Under the pieces are notes generated by a model that had not been told where the DNA came from, did not search any database, and saw only the letters and a program-made list of their open reading frames with translations. Both the position numbers and the translations under genes were made by a program. A stretch of 16,459 nt of DNA from Alphaproteobacteria bacterium. GTDB lineage: Bacteria; Pseudomonadota; Alphaproteobacteria; GCA-2731375. Shown here one piece after another: positions 1-7,898 of this stretch (position 1 is its first letter; every line of letters starts with the position of its first letter). The stretch lies in assembly GCA_028281075.1 (NCBI GenBank), contig JANQKO010000229.1:1-16459 (forward strand), in the 5' to 3' direction.

Positions 1-2503
1 CGAACAGCATGGCGTGCTCGGCCAGTCCGGCCGTCTCCTCGCCCGGCAGCATGGCCAGGAACTCGTCGCGCAACGTGAACAGGCAGGACGGTTCCAGCCC
101 GATCACCGGCCGTCCCCGCGCTACATGCGGACGCAGCGCTTCCAGCATCCGCCGGGCCTCCGCCTTCGCCTCGTCGACCAGTCCCGCCGACAGGAAGGTC
201 CGGCCGCAGCAGAGCGGCCGGCCACTATCGGCGGCGTCGGCGACCCGCGCGCGATAGCCGCCGGCGCCCAGCACCGCCAGCGCGGCGCGGACGTTCTCCG
301 GCTCGAAGTAGCGGTTGAAGGTGTCGACCAGCAGCACGACATCGGCGTCGTCCGGGCCCGACGCCGCCTCATCGCTCCTGAACCAGTCGTTGCGCCAGGC
401 CGGCAGGCCGCGCCGGGCGCTGAAACCCAGCAACGTCTCGCTCAGGCCCGGCAGGCCCGGCAGCCGGTCGCGCAGGTTGGCGAGACCGCTCAGCCGCGCC
501 GCCGCCGGCGCGTAGCGCGGCAGATAGGCGATCAGGCGGTCCTTCAGGCCCAGGCCATGGCGCTTGCGGTAATGGTACAGGAACTCGGTCTTCATCCGGG
601 CCATGTCGACGCCGGTCGGGCATTCCCGCTTGCAGCCCTTGCAGCCGACGCAGAGGTCCATGGTGGCGTGCATCTCGTCGGACGTGAACGCGTCCGGACC
701 CAACTGCCCGCTCAAGGCCAGCCGCAGCGTGTTCGCCCGTCCCCGCGTCAGATGCTGCTCCTCGCCCGTCGCCCGGTAGGACGGGCACATCACGCCGGGA
801 TTCGACTTCCGGCAGGCGCCGTTGTTGTTGCACATCTCGACCGCGCCGGCGAAGCCGAACCAGTCGGACCAGTCCAGCGCCGTCTCGGGCACATCCGCCG
901 CATAGCCCGGCTTGAAACGGAACAGGGCACGGTCGTCCATCTTCGGCGGCCGGACGATCTTGCCCGGATTGAAGATCCCGGCCGGATCGAACGCCGCCTT
1001 GACCTCCTCGAACGCGTTCGCGATGCGCGCGCCGAACATCGGCTCGTGGAACTCCGAGCGTACCAGGCCGTCGCCGTGCTCGCCGGAATGCGAGCCCTTG
1101 TATTCCCGCACCATGGCGAAGGCTTCCTCGGCGATCATCCGCATCTTCCGGACGTCGCCGCCGTCCTTCATGTTCAGGATCGGCCGCACGTGCAGGCAGC
1201 CGACCGAGGCATGGGCGTACCAGGTGCCGCTGGTGCCGTGGCGGGCGAAGACGCCGTTCAGCCGCTCGGTGTATTCGGCCAGGTCCTCCAGCGCCACGGC
1301 GCAGTCCTCGATGAACGAGACCGGTTTGCCGTCGCCCTTCATCGACATCATGATGTTCAGGCCCTGCTTGCGCACGTCCCAGATGGCGCCCTGAAAGCCC
1401 GGATCGGTCGCTTCGACCACGGCATCGGGGAAACCGAGCGTGCCCATCAGCTCGACCAGCCGCTTCAGGTCCCGCCGCTGCCGCGCCGCGTCCTCGCCCG
1501 CGAACTCGACCAGCAGGATGGCGTCCGGCTCGCCCCGCACGAAGGCGTCCACGGTGGCACGGAACATGGGAATGTCGCGGGCCAGCTCGATCATCGTCCG
1601 GTCGACCAGCTCGACCGCGGCCGGCGCCAGCTCGACGATGTGCCGGGTCGCGTCCATCGCCGCGTGGAAGGTCGGGAAGTGGCAGACACCCAGCGTCTTG
1701 TGCGCCGGCAGCGGCTGCAGCGCGAGCTCGACCTGCGTGAAGGCCGCCAGCGTGCCCTCCGAGCCGACCAGCATGTGCGCCATGTTGTGGCCCGACGGCG
1801 ACAGCGTATCGATGTTGTAGCCGCCGACCCGGCGCAGCAGCCTGGGCCAGCGCGCCGCCATCTCGTCCGCCTCGCGGGCGGCGATCCCGCGCAGGCGCTC
1901 GATCAGGTCGCGATAGGCCGGCGCCGTTTCCAGACCGCCCAGATTGCCCGGGACCGGCCCGAAGCGCTGGATCTCGCCGCCGGCCAGCACCGCCTCGATG
2001 CCGGCGACGTTGTGCACCATGTTGCCGTAGCGGATCGAGCGCGCGCCGCAGGAATTGTTGCCGGCCATGCCGCCGATGGTCGCCCGGTTGCCGGTCGAGA
2101 CGTCGACCGGGAAGAACAGGCCGTGCGGCTTCAGGAACCGGTTCAGCGCGTCCAGCACGATACCCGGCTCGACCGTGACCCGCCGTGCCGCGGCGTCGAA
2201 GTCGACGATGCCGTTCAGGTACTTCGAGGTGTCGACGACCACCGCCTCGCCCACGGTCTGGCCGCATTGCGAGGTGCCGCCGCCGCGCGGCAGCACCGGC
2301 AGCCCTTCCGATGCGGCCAGTTGCACCGCGGCGACCAGATCCTGCCGGCGGCGCGGCACCACCACGCCCAGCGGCTCGATCTGATAGATCGAGGCATCGG
2401 TGCTGTAGCGGCCGCGGCTGAAGGCGTCGAACAGAACATCGCCGTCGACGGCGCGGCGGAACCGGTCGGCCAGCGCGCCGTCGCCGCGGATGGTCTGGGT
2501 CAT
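1..2503 (-). CDS. FAD-binding and Fe-S-binding oxidoreductase (D-2-hydroxyacid dehydrogenase type), C-terminus cut by window
   Basis: Read leftward from ATG 2503-2501, the frame stays open to the window edge for 834 residues, so the true stop lies outside. An FAD-binding (FAD_binding_4/GlcD-like) domain comes first, with the pyrophosphate loop LPRGGGTSQCG near residues 71-81 and GNNSCGARSIRYG near 148-160. The FAD-linked oxidase C-terminal domain follows. Next are two Fe-S motifs: C558-x5-C564-x8-C573-P, and C618-x2-C621-x2-C624-x3-C628-P, the latter a 4Fe-4S ferredoxin signature. The last part has a CCG domain start (C765-C766-G767). This order matches fused proteins such as YdiJ that oxidise 2-hydroxy acids and pass electrons through Fe-S clusters; the substrate is not evident. 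Full-length relatives run roughly 950-1020 residues, so about 120-180 are missing. It diverges from the Crp-like regulator. The family is certain, the substrate unknown. Confidence 0.92.
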   Translation of the reverse strand, partial: MTQTIRGDGALADRFRRAVDGDVLFDAFSRGRYSTDASIYQIEPLGVVVPRRRQDLVAAVQLAASEGLPVLPRGGGTSQCGQTVGEAVVVDTSKYLNGIVDFDAAARRVTVEPGIVLDALNRFLKPHGLFFPVDVSTGNRATIGGMAGNNSCGARSIRYGNMVHNVAGIEAVLAGGEIQRFGPVPGNLGGLETAPAYRDLIERLRGIAAREADEMAARWPRLLRRVGGYNIDTLSPSGHNMAHMLVGSEGTLAAFTQVELALQPLPAHKTLGVCHFPTFHAAMDATRHIVELAPAAVELVDRTMIELARDIPMFRATVDAFVRGEPDAILLVEFAGEDAARQRRDLKRLVELMGTLGFPDAVVEATDPGFQGAIWDVRKQGLNIMMSMKGDGKPVSFIEDCAVALEDLAEYTERLNGVFARHGTSGTWYAHASVGCLHVRPILNMKDGGDVRKMRMIAEEAFAMVREYKGSHSGEHGDGLVRSEFHEPMFGARIANAFEEVKAAFDPAGIFNPGKIVRPPKMDDRALFRFKPGYAADVPETALDWSDWFGFAGAVEMCNNNGACRKSNPGVMCPSYRATGEEQHLTRGRANTLRLALSGQLGPDAFTSDEMHATMDLCVGCKGCKRECPTGVDMARMKTEFLYHYRKRHGLGLKDRLIAYLPRYAPAAARLSGLANLRDRLPGLPGLSETLLGFSARRGLPAWRNDWFRSDEAASGPDDADVVLLVDTFNRYFEPENVRAALAVLGAGGYRARVADAADSGRPLCCGRTFLSAGLVDEAKAEARRMLEALRPHVARGRPVIGLEPSCLFTLRDEFLAMLPGEETAGLAEHAMLF

Positions 2504-2689
2504 GCTCATTTCCGGTCGCTTCGCCCGCTGCTGCCGCGCCGCCGACACGCGCGACAGCCTCGGGCCCATGATTACCCGACGCCGGCGGTTGTTACCATGT
2601 CTTCTTAGAACTCCTTCACTAACCTTTGGAAGCTTTCTCCTTTTTGCGGTATTTGTTTTCGTCAAGCGTTTGGGACAGCATCGCCGCCA

Positions 2690-2709
2690 TATGTGAACCA
2701 CATCACATA
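2690..2709. promoter_or_regulatory. CRP-type operator, perfect palindrome TATGTGA-N6-TCACATA
   Basis: Two 7-base arms, TATGTGA (2690-2696) and TCACATA (2703-2709), are exact reverse complements around ACCACA. They contain the full CRP core TGTGA-N6-TCACA. The centre is about 35 bases before the ATG at 2735 and about 196 bases before the divergent oxidoreductase start at 2503. It lies in a locally AT-rich stretch within a very GC-rich window. The downstream gene encodes a CRP-like protein that keeps the residues reading TGTGA, so autoregulation is the simplest inference. I could not identify convincing -35/-10 boxes, so activation or repression cannot be told from position. Confidence 0.75.
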
Positions 2710-2734
2710 CGGTTGCTAGATCTTGGGGCACGCT

Positions 2735-3442
2735 ATGTCGGGAGGCCAAGTCATCGACAAGCGGCAGCTAATGTCGCAATCGAGCCTGCTGCGGGAACTC
2801 TCTGCCGACGACCTGGACCGGCTGGTGACCTATGTGCGGGTCGCCAGGTTCAATGCCAACGAGGTGATCTTCCGAAAGGGCGATCCGGGTCACAGCATGA
2901 TGAGCGTCATTTCCGGCAGGGTACGTATCGGATCGTTGTCGCCGACGGGGAAGGAAGCGGTGCTCAACATCATCAATCCGGGCGAGGTGTTCGGCGAGAT
3001 CGCGCTGCTCGACGGCAAAGCGCGCACGGCCGACGCCACGGCGATGGTGGACAGCGAGCTGCTGGTGCTGGAGCGGCGCGAGTTCATTCCCTTCCTGGAA
3101 CGCCATCCGCGTACCTGTATCGACCTGCTGACGGTGCTGTGCGAGCGGATTCGCGACACCACGGAAATGGTCGAGGACACCCTGTTCCTGGACCTGCCGG
3201 CCCGGCTCGGACGCACGCTGCTGCGGCTGGCCGAGCGCCACGGCGAGGAAATGCCGGACGGCATCCGCATCGGCATCAAGTTCTCGCAGCGCGAGCTCGG
3301 CGACCTCGTCGGCATGACCCGCGAGAGCATCAACAAGCAGCTCGCCGCCTGGCGCGAGCTGGGCATCGTCAAGATCGACCACGGCCACATCCTGATCAGC
3401 GATGTCGGCGCCCTGGAAGACGTCATCGATGGCGCATCATGA
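2735..3442 (+). CDS. Crp/Fnr-family transcriptional regulator, CRP-like (cyclic-nucleotide type)
   Basis: A 235-residue protein from ATG 2735; TTG 2723 or ATG 2771 are alternative starts and no ribosome site is decisive (GGGG at 2725-2728 is weak). Residues about 16-130 form a cyclic-nucleotide-binding domain with GEIALLDGKARTADA, keeping the family phosphate-binding Glu88 and Arg97, then Thr98. A long dimer helix follows, then a winged helix at about 183-225 with recognition helix GMTRESINKQL. Arg196 and Glu197 match the CRP residues that read TGTGA; the CRP Arg185 position is Lys201. There is no N-terminal cysteine cluster, so it is not an oxygen-sensing FNR. A CRP-type palindrome lies just upstream. 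It is co-directional with the P450 cassette 64 bases downstream and may control it. Binding of cAMP or another ligand is inferred, not shown. Confidence 0.9.
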   Translation: MSGGQVIDKRQLMSQSSLLRELSADDLDRLVTYVRVARFNANEVIFRKGDPGHSMMSVISGRVRIGSLSPTGKEAVLNIINPGEVFGEIALLDGKARTADATAMVDSELLVLERREFIPFLERHPRTCIDLLTVLCERIRDTTEMVEDTLFLDLPARLGRTLLRLAERHGEEMPDGIRIGIKFSQRELGDLVGMTRESINKQLAAWRELGIVKIDHGHILISDVGALEDVIDGAS

Positions 3443-3457
3443 GGTCACGATAACGGC

Positions 3458-3476
3458 GGTCGGCGAACCGCCGACC
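3458..3476 (+). other. Hairpin between regulator and P450 genes
   Basis: GGTCGGCG (3458-3465) and CGCCGACC (3469-3476) form a perfect 8-bp stem with a 3-base AAC loop, 15 bases after the regulator stop. An alternative pairing, GGCGGT (3455-3460) with ACCGCC (3467-3472), is mutually exclusive with it. No T-run follows, so it is not a standard intrinsic terminator. It could be a processing site, a weak terminator or an mRNA-stabilising stem that separates expression of the regulator from the P450 cassette. Confidence 0.4.
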
Positions 3477-3506
3477 TGACAGACGCAGGCGAAGGGGGAA
3501 GCCGCG

Positions 3507-4742
3507 ATGGCATCGGTAACGGCGTCTGTCATGCAGCGGTTGATGCGCAAACCCCGGCTGCTGCGGCTGATCTTCGGCGTCCTGCGTCGGTTCAGGCCGA
3601 TCCTGAAAATCCGCAACGCGGTGCTCATCCTTCGTCACGAGGACGTCACGGAAATCTTTGAGCGGGATGACGACTTCACGCTGGCCGAGGTCATGGCGCC
3701 GAGAATGGCCTGCGGCCGATTTCTGCTCGGCATGGACCGGTCGCCGCAATACGAGGCCGAGCGCGGGCTGCTGCGTGAGGTCTGTCTGCCGGACGACCTG
3801 GACCGGGTCGCGGAACTGGCCGGCCGGTTCTGCGACCAGCAGCTCGACACGGCACGGGCGCAAGGCCGCCTCGACCTGGTCAGGGACATCGCGGAATACG
3901 TGCCCCGCAACATCGTCGCCGAGTATTTCGGCGTGCCCGGCCCCAACCAGCACGACATGGCCATCTGGCAGCGCAAGCTGGCCTCCCTGATCGTCGATCC
4001 CAGCCCGGATACCAGCGGCCTGAAGGCCGAAGCCGCGCGCTATGCCGAGGCGCTGAACGGCTATCTCGACGACCTGATCGAGGAACGCCTGCAGCAGTTG
4101 CGGGGCCCCGGCAAGCCCCCGGACAACGTCCTCAACCGGCTGCTGCGCCTGCATCTGACGCCATCGCGCGAGATCGGCAAGGACGTCGTCAAGCGCAACA
4201 TCGCCGGTCTTTGCGTCACCGGCACGGCGCCGGTGACCAAGGCCATGACACTGCTGGTCTATCAGTTGCTGAGCATGCCGGACGCGCGCGAGGGCGTGCG
4301 GGCCGCGGCCCGGGCAGCCGACGTCGAGGCGGTGAAGCACTTCGCCTTCGAGGCGCTGCGCTTCAATCCGCTGTTTCCGATCCAGCCGCGGATCTGTCCG
4401 CACAATACCGTCATCCGCGCCAACAAGCCCGGCGCGACGCCGATCCGCGGCGGCAGCAAGATCATGCTCGCGACCCTGTCGGCGATGTTCGACGGCGAGG
4501 CCTACTATCTGCCCGACCGCTTCAAGCCCGGCCGCGCCATCGGCGGCTACCTGCATTTCGGCCACGGCATGCACGAATGCTTCGGCCGCCAGATCGCCGA
4601 GGCGCAGATCCCGATGACGGTGATGAAGCTGATGCGGTTGCCGAACCTGCGCCGGGCGTCGCGCGGCAAGGCCCGGATCCGCTACGACGGACCGGCGGTG
4701 ATCGGCCTGCCGCTCGAATTCGATCCGGAGGCGCCGGCATGA
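3507..4742 (+). CDS. Cytochrome P450 lacking the I-helix acid-alcohol pair
   Basis: A 411-residue soluble P450, normal length for a bacterial member, with no membrane anchor. The start at 3507 has a strong ribosome site, AAGGGGG at 3492-3498. The K-helix ExxR is E282-A-L-R285. The haem loop FGHGMHECFGRQIAEAQ carries the axial thiolate Cys358. In the I helix, where most P450s have (A/G)Gx(D/E)T for oxygen activation, this protein has T238-G-T-A-P242, so acid and alcohol are replaced by Ala and Pro. In known P450s this favours peroxide-driven chemistry or non-monooxygenase reactions; that is inference here. No ferredoxin or reductase gene is nearby. The stop overlaps the next gene start (ATGA), and a DyP peroxidase follows one gene later, so the three probably act together. 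Substrate and CYP family are not assignable by eye. Confidence 0.93.
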   Translation: MASVTASVMQRLMRKPRLLRLIFGVLRRFRPILKIRNAVLILRHEDVTEIFERDDDFTLAEVMAPRMACGRFLLGMDRSPQYEAERGLLREVCLPDDLDRVAELAGRFCDQQLDTARAQGRLDLVRDIAEYVPRNIVAEYFGVPGPNQHDMAIWQRKLASLIVDPSPDTSGLKAEAARYAEALNGYLDDLIEERLQQLRGPGKPPDNVLNRLLRLHLTPSREIGKDVVKRNIAGLCVTGTAPVTKAMTLLVYQLLSMPDAREGVRAAARAADVEAVKHFAFEALRFNPLFPIQPRICPHNTVIRANKPGATPIRGGSKIMLATLSAMFDGEAYYLPDRFKPGRAIGGYLHFGHGMHECFGRQIAEAQIPMTVMKLMRLPNLRRASRGKARIRYDGPAVIGLPLEFDPEAPA

Positions 4743-6229
4743 AGGAACGCACGCTCACCGTCCTCGCCGATATCGACGAGAGCCGGCTGGACGACCTGAA
4801 GGCGCGCCTGGCCGACATCGACCGGCGTCTGGCGGCGAACGATTTTCCCGCCTTCGCCGAGGTCGAGACGCTGCATTTCGCCAGCTTCGTCATCCTGGAG
4901 TTTCCCAAAGCGCCGCCCGGCCTGGTGTTCGAGGCCAATTTCGACGGCGACACGGAGGCGTTCGTCAAGGCCGTCACCGGATCGGCGGCCGGCCGCGCGG
5001 CGCTCGGCGACGTGTTTTCCCACTGCCGGGACTGCCCCGAGGACACCGACCGTCTCGGCGCCTATCTGCTGGAGAAGAATATCGGCGCCAACTGCTACTA
5101 CACCGGCTGCAGCGGCCGCACGGCGCGCCAGATCAGGCAGGAGATCGCGCTGCGCACGGATGTACAGCGCGCCGTCGACGCCCTGCCGCTACGCACGGGC
5201 GGCGCCGATCCGTCGCCGGCGGCGATCCATGCCGCGGTACGCAAAAGCGTCGGCGGTGCCGGCCTCGACCCCTGGCGACGGCCGTTCCTGGCCGCGCGCG
5301 GCCAGGAGATCGTCCACGGCCTCTGGCGGGCCGCCAAGTGGCTACTGCGGATCTACGCCATCGTCGTCATCGCCGCGCTGGTGATACTGGCCCTGCTGGC
5401 GCTGGCCTATGGCTGGATGTTCGTGTTCGACGGCCAATCCCTGGCCGACATCGGCCGCCGGCTGCACGACACCTGGCGCCTGGCCCTTTGTCTGATCCTG
5501 TGGGGCATCGCCATCGCGCTCTTCGTTGTCGTTGTCCTGGTCCTGCCGATCGCCGTCTTTCTGGTCCGGCTGCGGCGCCGCGAGCGGACCGATTCCGAAT
5601 TCAGGGGCGCCTGGGACAGCATCCACCGCGACGAGGTCGTGGCGCGCGAGTTCGGCCGCGAGAACATCCAGAACCATTTCTGCAGTCTGACCAAGGTCAA
5701 GCCGGGCCGGTTCCGGCTGCGCACGCTGCAACTGGTCCTGTGGCTCATCAACCTCGCCGGCCGGCTCTACTGGAACCGCGGCAAGCTGGGCAAGATCCCG
5801 ACCATCCATTTCGCGCGCTGGGTCATCATCGACCGCGCCGGCACGCCCTGGCTGCTGTTCCTGACCAATTATGGCGACAATTGGGACAGCTACCTGAACG
5901 ATTTCATCGACCGCGCCAGCAACGGCGTCACCGCGGTCTGGAGCAACACGGACGTGGTCTGGCGCCCGGCCCCGGCGGCCGGCGGCGGCACGCCGGACTG
6001 GCAGGGGCCCATGGGCTTTCCGCGCAGCAAGTTCCTGATCCTGGAAGGCTCGCGCAACGAGCAGCCCTTTAAGAACTACGCCCGCAACAGCCAGTCGCCG
6101 ACCCGCGCCTGGTATCAAGCCTACCCCGCCATGACCGTCCGCAACGTCAACGACAACACGGCGCAGCGCGAGGCGCTGTTCACGCCGGCCGACCGGGCCA
6201 ATCTGCACGAATGGCTGCGGCGGATATAG
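4739..6229 (+). CDS. Two-helix membrane protein of unknown function with an internally repeated module, between P450 and DyP genes
   Basis: A 496-residue protein. The start ATG 4739 overlaps the P450 stop and has GGAGG at 4727-4731. I do not recognise a named family. The N-terminal domain (about 1-200) has the segment LHFASFVILE (45-54) followed by GLVFEANFDG (61-70), and four cysteines: C96-x2-C99 and C119-x4-C124. Two hydrophobic helices lie at about 202-230 and 248-276. Basic residues before the first (RR, R, K) and after the second (LRLRRRER region) suggest both large domains are cytoplasmic, joined by a short periplasmic loop. The C-terminal domain repeats the pattern as IHFARWVIID (356-365) and WLLFLTNYGDNWD (371-383). 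This looks like a duplicated alpha/beta module, possibly of the ferredoxin-like barrel type that DyP peroxidases also have; that fold is inference. It may anchor or feed the two neighbouring haem enzymes. Real gene: very likely. Function: unknown. Confidence 0.85.
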   Translation: MKERTLTVLADIDESRLDDLKARLADIDRRLAANDFPAFAEVETLHFASFVILEFPKAPPGLVFEANFDGDTEAFVKAVTGSAAGRAALGDVFSHCRDCPEDTDRLGAYLLEKNIGANCYYTGCSGRTARQIRQEIALRTDVQRAVDALPLRTGGADPSPAAIHAAVRKSVGGAGLDPWRRPFLAARGQEIVHGLWRAAKWLLRIYAIVVIAALVILALLALAYGWMFVFDGQSLADIGRRLHDTWRLALCLILWGIAIALFVVVVLVLPIAVFLVRLRRRERTDSEFRGAWDSIHRDEVVAREFGRENIQNHFCSLTKVKPGRFRLRTLQLVLWLINLAGRLYWNRGKLGKIPTIHFARWVIIDRAGTPWLLFLTNYGDNWDSYLNDFIDRASNGVTAVWSNTDVVWRPAPAAGGGTPDWQGPMGFPRSKFLILEGSRNEQPFKNYARNSQSPTRAWYQAYPAMTVRNVNDNTAQREALFTPADRANLHEWLRRI

Positions 6230-6248
6230 CTTCGGGAAGGGGGCAACG

Positions 6249-7709
6249 ATGAGAGCGGTCGACTGGAGCGACGTGCAGGGTCTGGTTCTCCGCGGCTATC
6301 CGGAAACGCCGCGCGCCGCCTACCTGCCGTTGCACATCGAGGACGCGGCCGCGGCGCGGGCCTGGCTGGCCGAGCTGACCAGGCCCGAGCGGCTGACCAG
6401 ATCGACGCTGCGCGGCGAGGCGGAACGGCGCGCCGACCGGGAGACGCCGGGCGGCCGCTGCAACATCGCCTTCACCTGGCAGGGACTGCGGGCGCTGGGC
6501 CTCGCCGACGAGGCGCTGTCGACCTTTCCCTGGTACTTCCGCGAGGGCATGGCGACGCCGGCCCGCGCCCGCATCCTCGGTGACACCGGCGACAGCGCCC
6601 CGGAGAACTGGGCCTGGGGCGCGGCTGCCGAGGGCGAGAACGCGATCCATGTCCTGCTGCTGCTGTTCGCGGCGAGCTGCGACGGCCTGAACGAACTGAT
6701 CGACGACGAGATGCGGGCCTGCGCCGGCGCCTGCCGCCGGACCTGCGAACCGATCCGCGCCCGCGCGCCCGACGACGGGCGCGAGCATTTCGGCTTTCGC
6801 GACGGCATCTCGCAGCCGGTCATCGCCGATACCCCGCAGGCCCGCCGGATTTCCGTCCTGGACGGGCCGACCGGCACCGTGAAAGCGGGCGAGTTCGTGC
6901 TCGGCTACATCAACGAACACGGCCAACGGCCGGAATCGCCGTCGGTGGCGCGCGATCCCGAGGCCGCCAGCGGCCTGCCGCTGACCGACGATCTGCCGGA
7001 GGTGCGGAGCGACCTCGGTTTCAACGGCAGCTATCTGGTGGTGCGCCAACTGGAACAGGACGTGGCCGGGTTCTGGACCTACATCAACGATTCCGTGCGC
7101 GCCGAGCGCGGCGGCACCGATCGCCAGGCCGAGGACGCGCTGGCGGCGAAGTTCGTCGGCCGCTGGCCCAGCGGCGCGCCACTGGCGACCACGCCGCACG
7201 CCGACGACAGCGGCCGGTCGCGGCAGAACAGTTTCGGCTTCCATGCCGAGGACCGCCACGGCTATCGCTGCCCCCTGGGCGCGCATATCCGGCGCGCCAA
7301 TCCGCGCGATTCGCTGCTGGACGACCCGGCCGAGGCGGCACGGCTGGCGAACCGCCACCGCATGCTGCGGCGCGGCCGGATCTACGGACCGCCGATCGCG
7401 TCGATCGAGACGCGCGGGCAGCCCGACGGCCAGAAGCGCGGCCTGATCTTCGTCTGCGTCGCCGCCAATATCGAGCGGCAGTTCGAGTTCGTGCAGCAGA
7501 CCTGGCTGAACAGCACCAAGTTCGGCGGCCTGCATGACGAGAAGGACCCGCTGCTCGGCGACCAGCCGGCCGACGGCGGCGTGCTGACCGTCCCCGGCAC
7601 GCCGGTCCGGCGGCGGCTGACCGGCATCCCCCGCTTCGTTACCATGCGCGGTGGCGGCTATTTCTTCCTGCCGGGCATCAAGGCCCTGCGCTATCTCGCC
7701 GCCTTGTAG
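6249..7709 (+). CDS. DyP-type (dye-decolorising) haem peroxidase
   Basis: A 486-residue haem peroxidase. The start ATG 6249 is 19 bases after the preceding stop and has AAGGGGG at 6237-6243, much like the P450 ribosome site. The family signature GxxDG is G182-F-R-D185-G186 in HFGFRDGISQP; Asp185 is the distal residue for peroxide cleavage. The proximal haem ligand is His346 in CPLGAHIRRANPRD, and the conserved arginine follows in RHRMLRRG at about 366-373. It is larger than bacterial EfeB-type enzymes (about 420 residues with a Tat signal) and has no Tat or Sec signal, so it should be cytoplasmic and nearer the longer DyP classes. These enzymes use H2O2 to oxidise dyes, aromatics or protein partners; the natural substrate is unknown. 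It is the third gene of the P450/membrane protein cassette. Confidence 0.93.
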   Translation: MRAVDWSDVQGLVLRGYPETPRAAYLPLHIEDAAAARAWLAELTRPERLTRSTLRGEAERRADRETPGGRCNIAFTWQGLRALGLADEALSTFPWYFREGMATPARARILGDTGDSAPENWAWGAAAEGENAIHVLLLLFAASCDGLNELIDDEMRACAGACRRTCEPIRARAPDDGREHFGFRDGISQPVIADTPQARRISVLDGPTGTVKAGEFVLGYINEHGQRPESPSVARDPEAASGLPLTDDLPEVRSDLGFNGSYLVVRQLEQDVAGFWTYINDSVRAERGGTDRQAEDALAAKFVGRWPSGAPLATTPHADDSGRSRQNSFGFHAEDRHGYRCPLGAHIRRANPRDSLLDDPAEAARLANRHRMLRRGRIYGPPIASIETRGQPDGQKRGLIFVCVAANIERQFEFVQQTWLNSTKFGGLHDEKDPLLGDQPADGGVLTVPGTPVRRRLTGIPRFVTMRGGGYFFLPGIKALRYLAAL

Positions 7710-7783
7710 GACGGCCGCCCGTCGCGGGCCGGCCCGAAACGCCGCGTTTGCATTCCATTCGCTCGCTACTCCCCCCATTCGTC

Positions 7784-7806
7784 ATCACCGGGCTTGACCC
7801 GGTGAT
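7784..7806. repeat. Dispersed intergenic palindrome between convergent genes
   Basis: ATCACCGGG (7784-7792) and CCCGGTGAT (7798-7806) are perfect 9-base arms around CTTGA. The flanks, GTC before and CCAGAA after, complete a form (gtc-at-arm-CTTGA-arm-ccagaa) that resembles dispersed intergenic palindromes I recall in many alphaproteobacteria. It sits 75 bases after the DyP stop and 93 bases before the end of the convergent cyclase gene, so its transcript could act as a bidirectional terminator, though no clear T-run follows. Only one copy is seen in this window. The rest of 7710-7898 holds a 13-base palindrome AAACGCCGCGTTT at 7737-7749, a 6-base inverted repeat (7849-7854 / 7868-7873) and no gene. 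Confidence 0.6.
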
Positions 7807-7898
7807 CCAGAACCGTGCGTGGGGAAAGTGCGGCAATGACCAGGTGGGGAGGTCGTTCGTAAACATTGACCTCATCAGCACCGTTTCGCGCCCACCCC

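Noticed and set aside
369..2267. 632-codon minus-strand open frame inside the oxidoreductase
   Set aside because: A shifted frame of the real gene with low-complexity Arg/Gly/Ala translation and no family motifs.
14..2608. Long open frame on the plus strand opposite the FAD/Fe-S oxidoreductase
   Set aside because: Its translation is Arg/Ala/Gln/His-rich with no domain, as expected opposite a high-GC gene; the minus strand has clear FAD and Fe-S motifs.
2591..2690. Possible sigma70 -35/-10 pairs in the AT-rich part of the divergent region
   Set aside because: TTG-containing hexamers occur on both strands but none has a convincing -10 partner at 16-18 bases.
4211..4738. Upstream extension of the membrane protein frame into the P450 gene
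   Set aside because: ATG 4739 has GGAGG at the right distance and the extension overlaps P450 coding sequence with Arg/Ala-rich nonsense.
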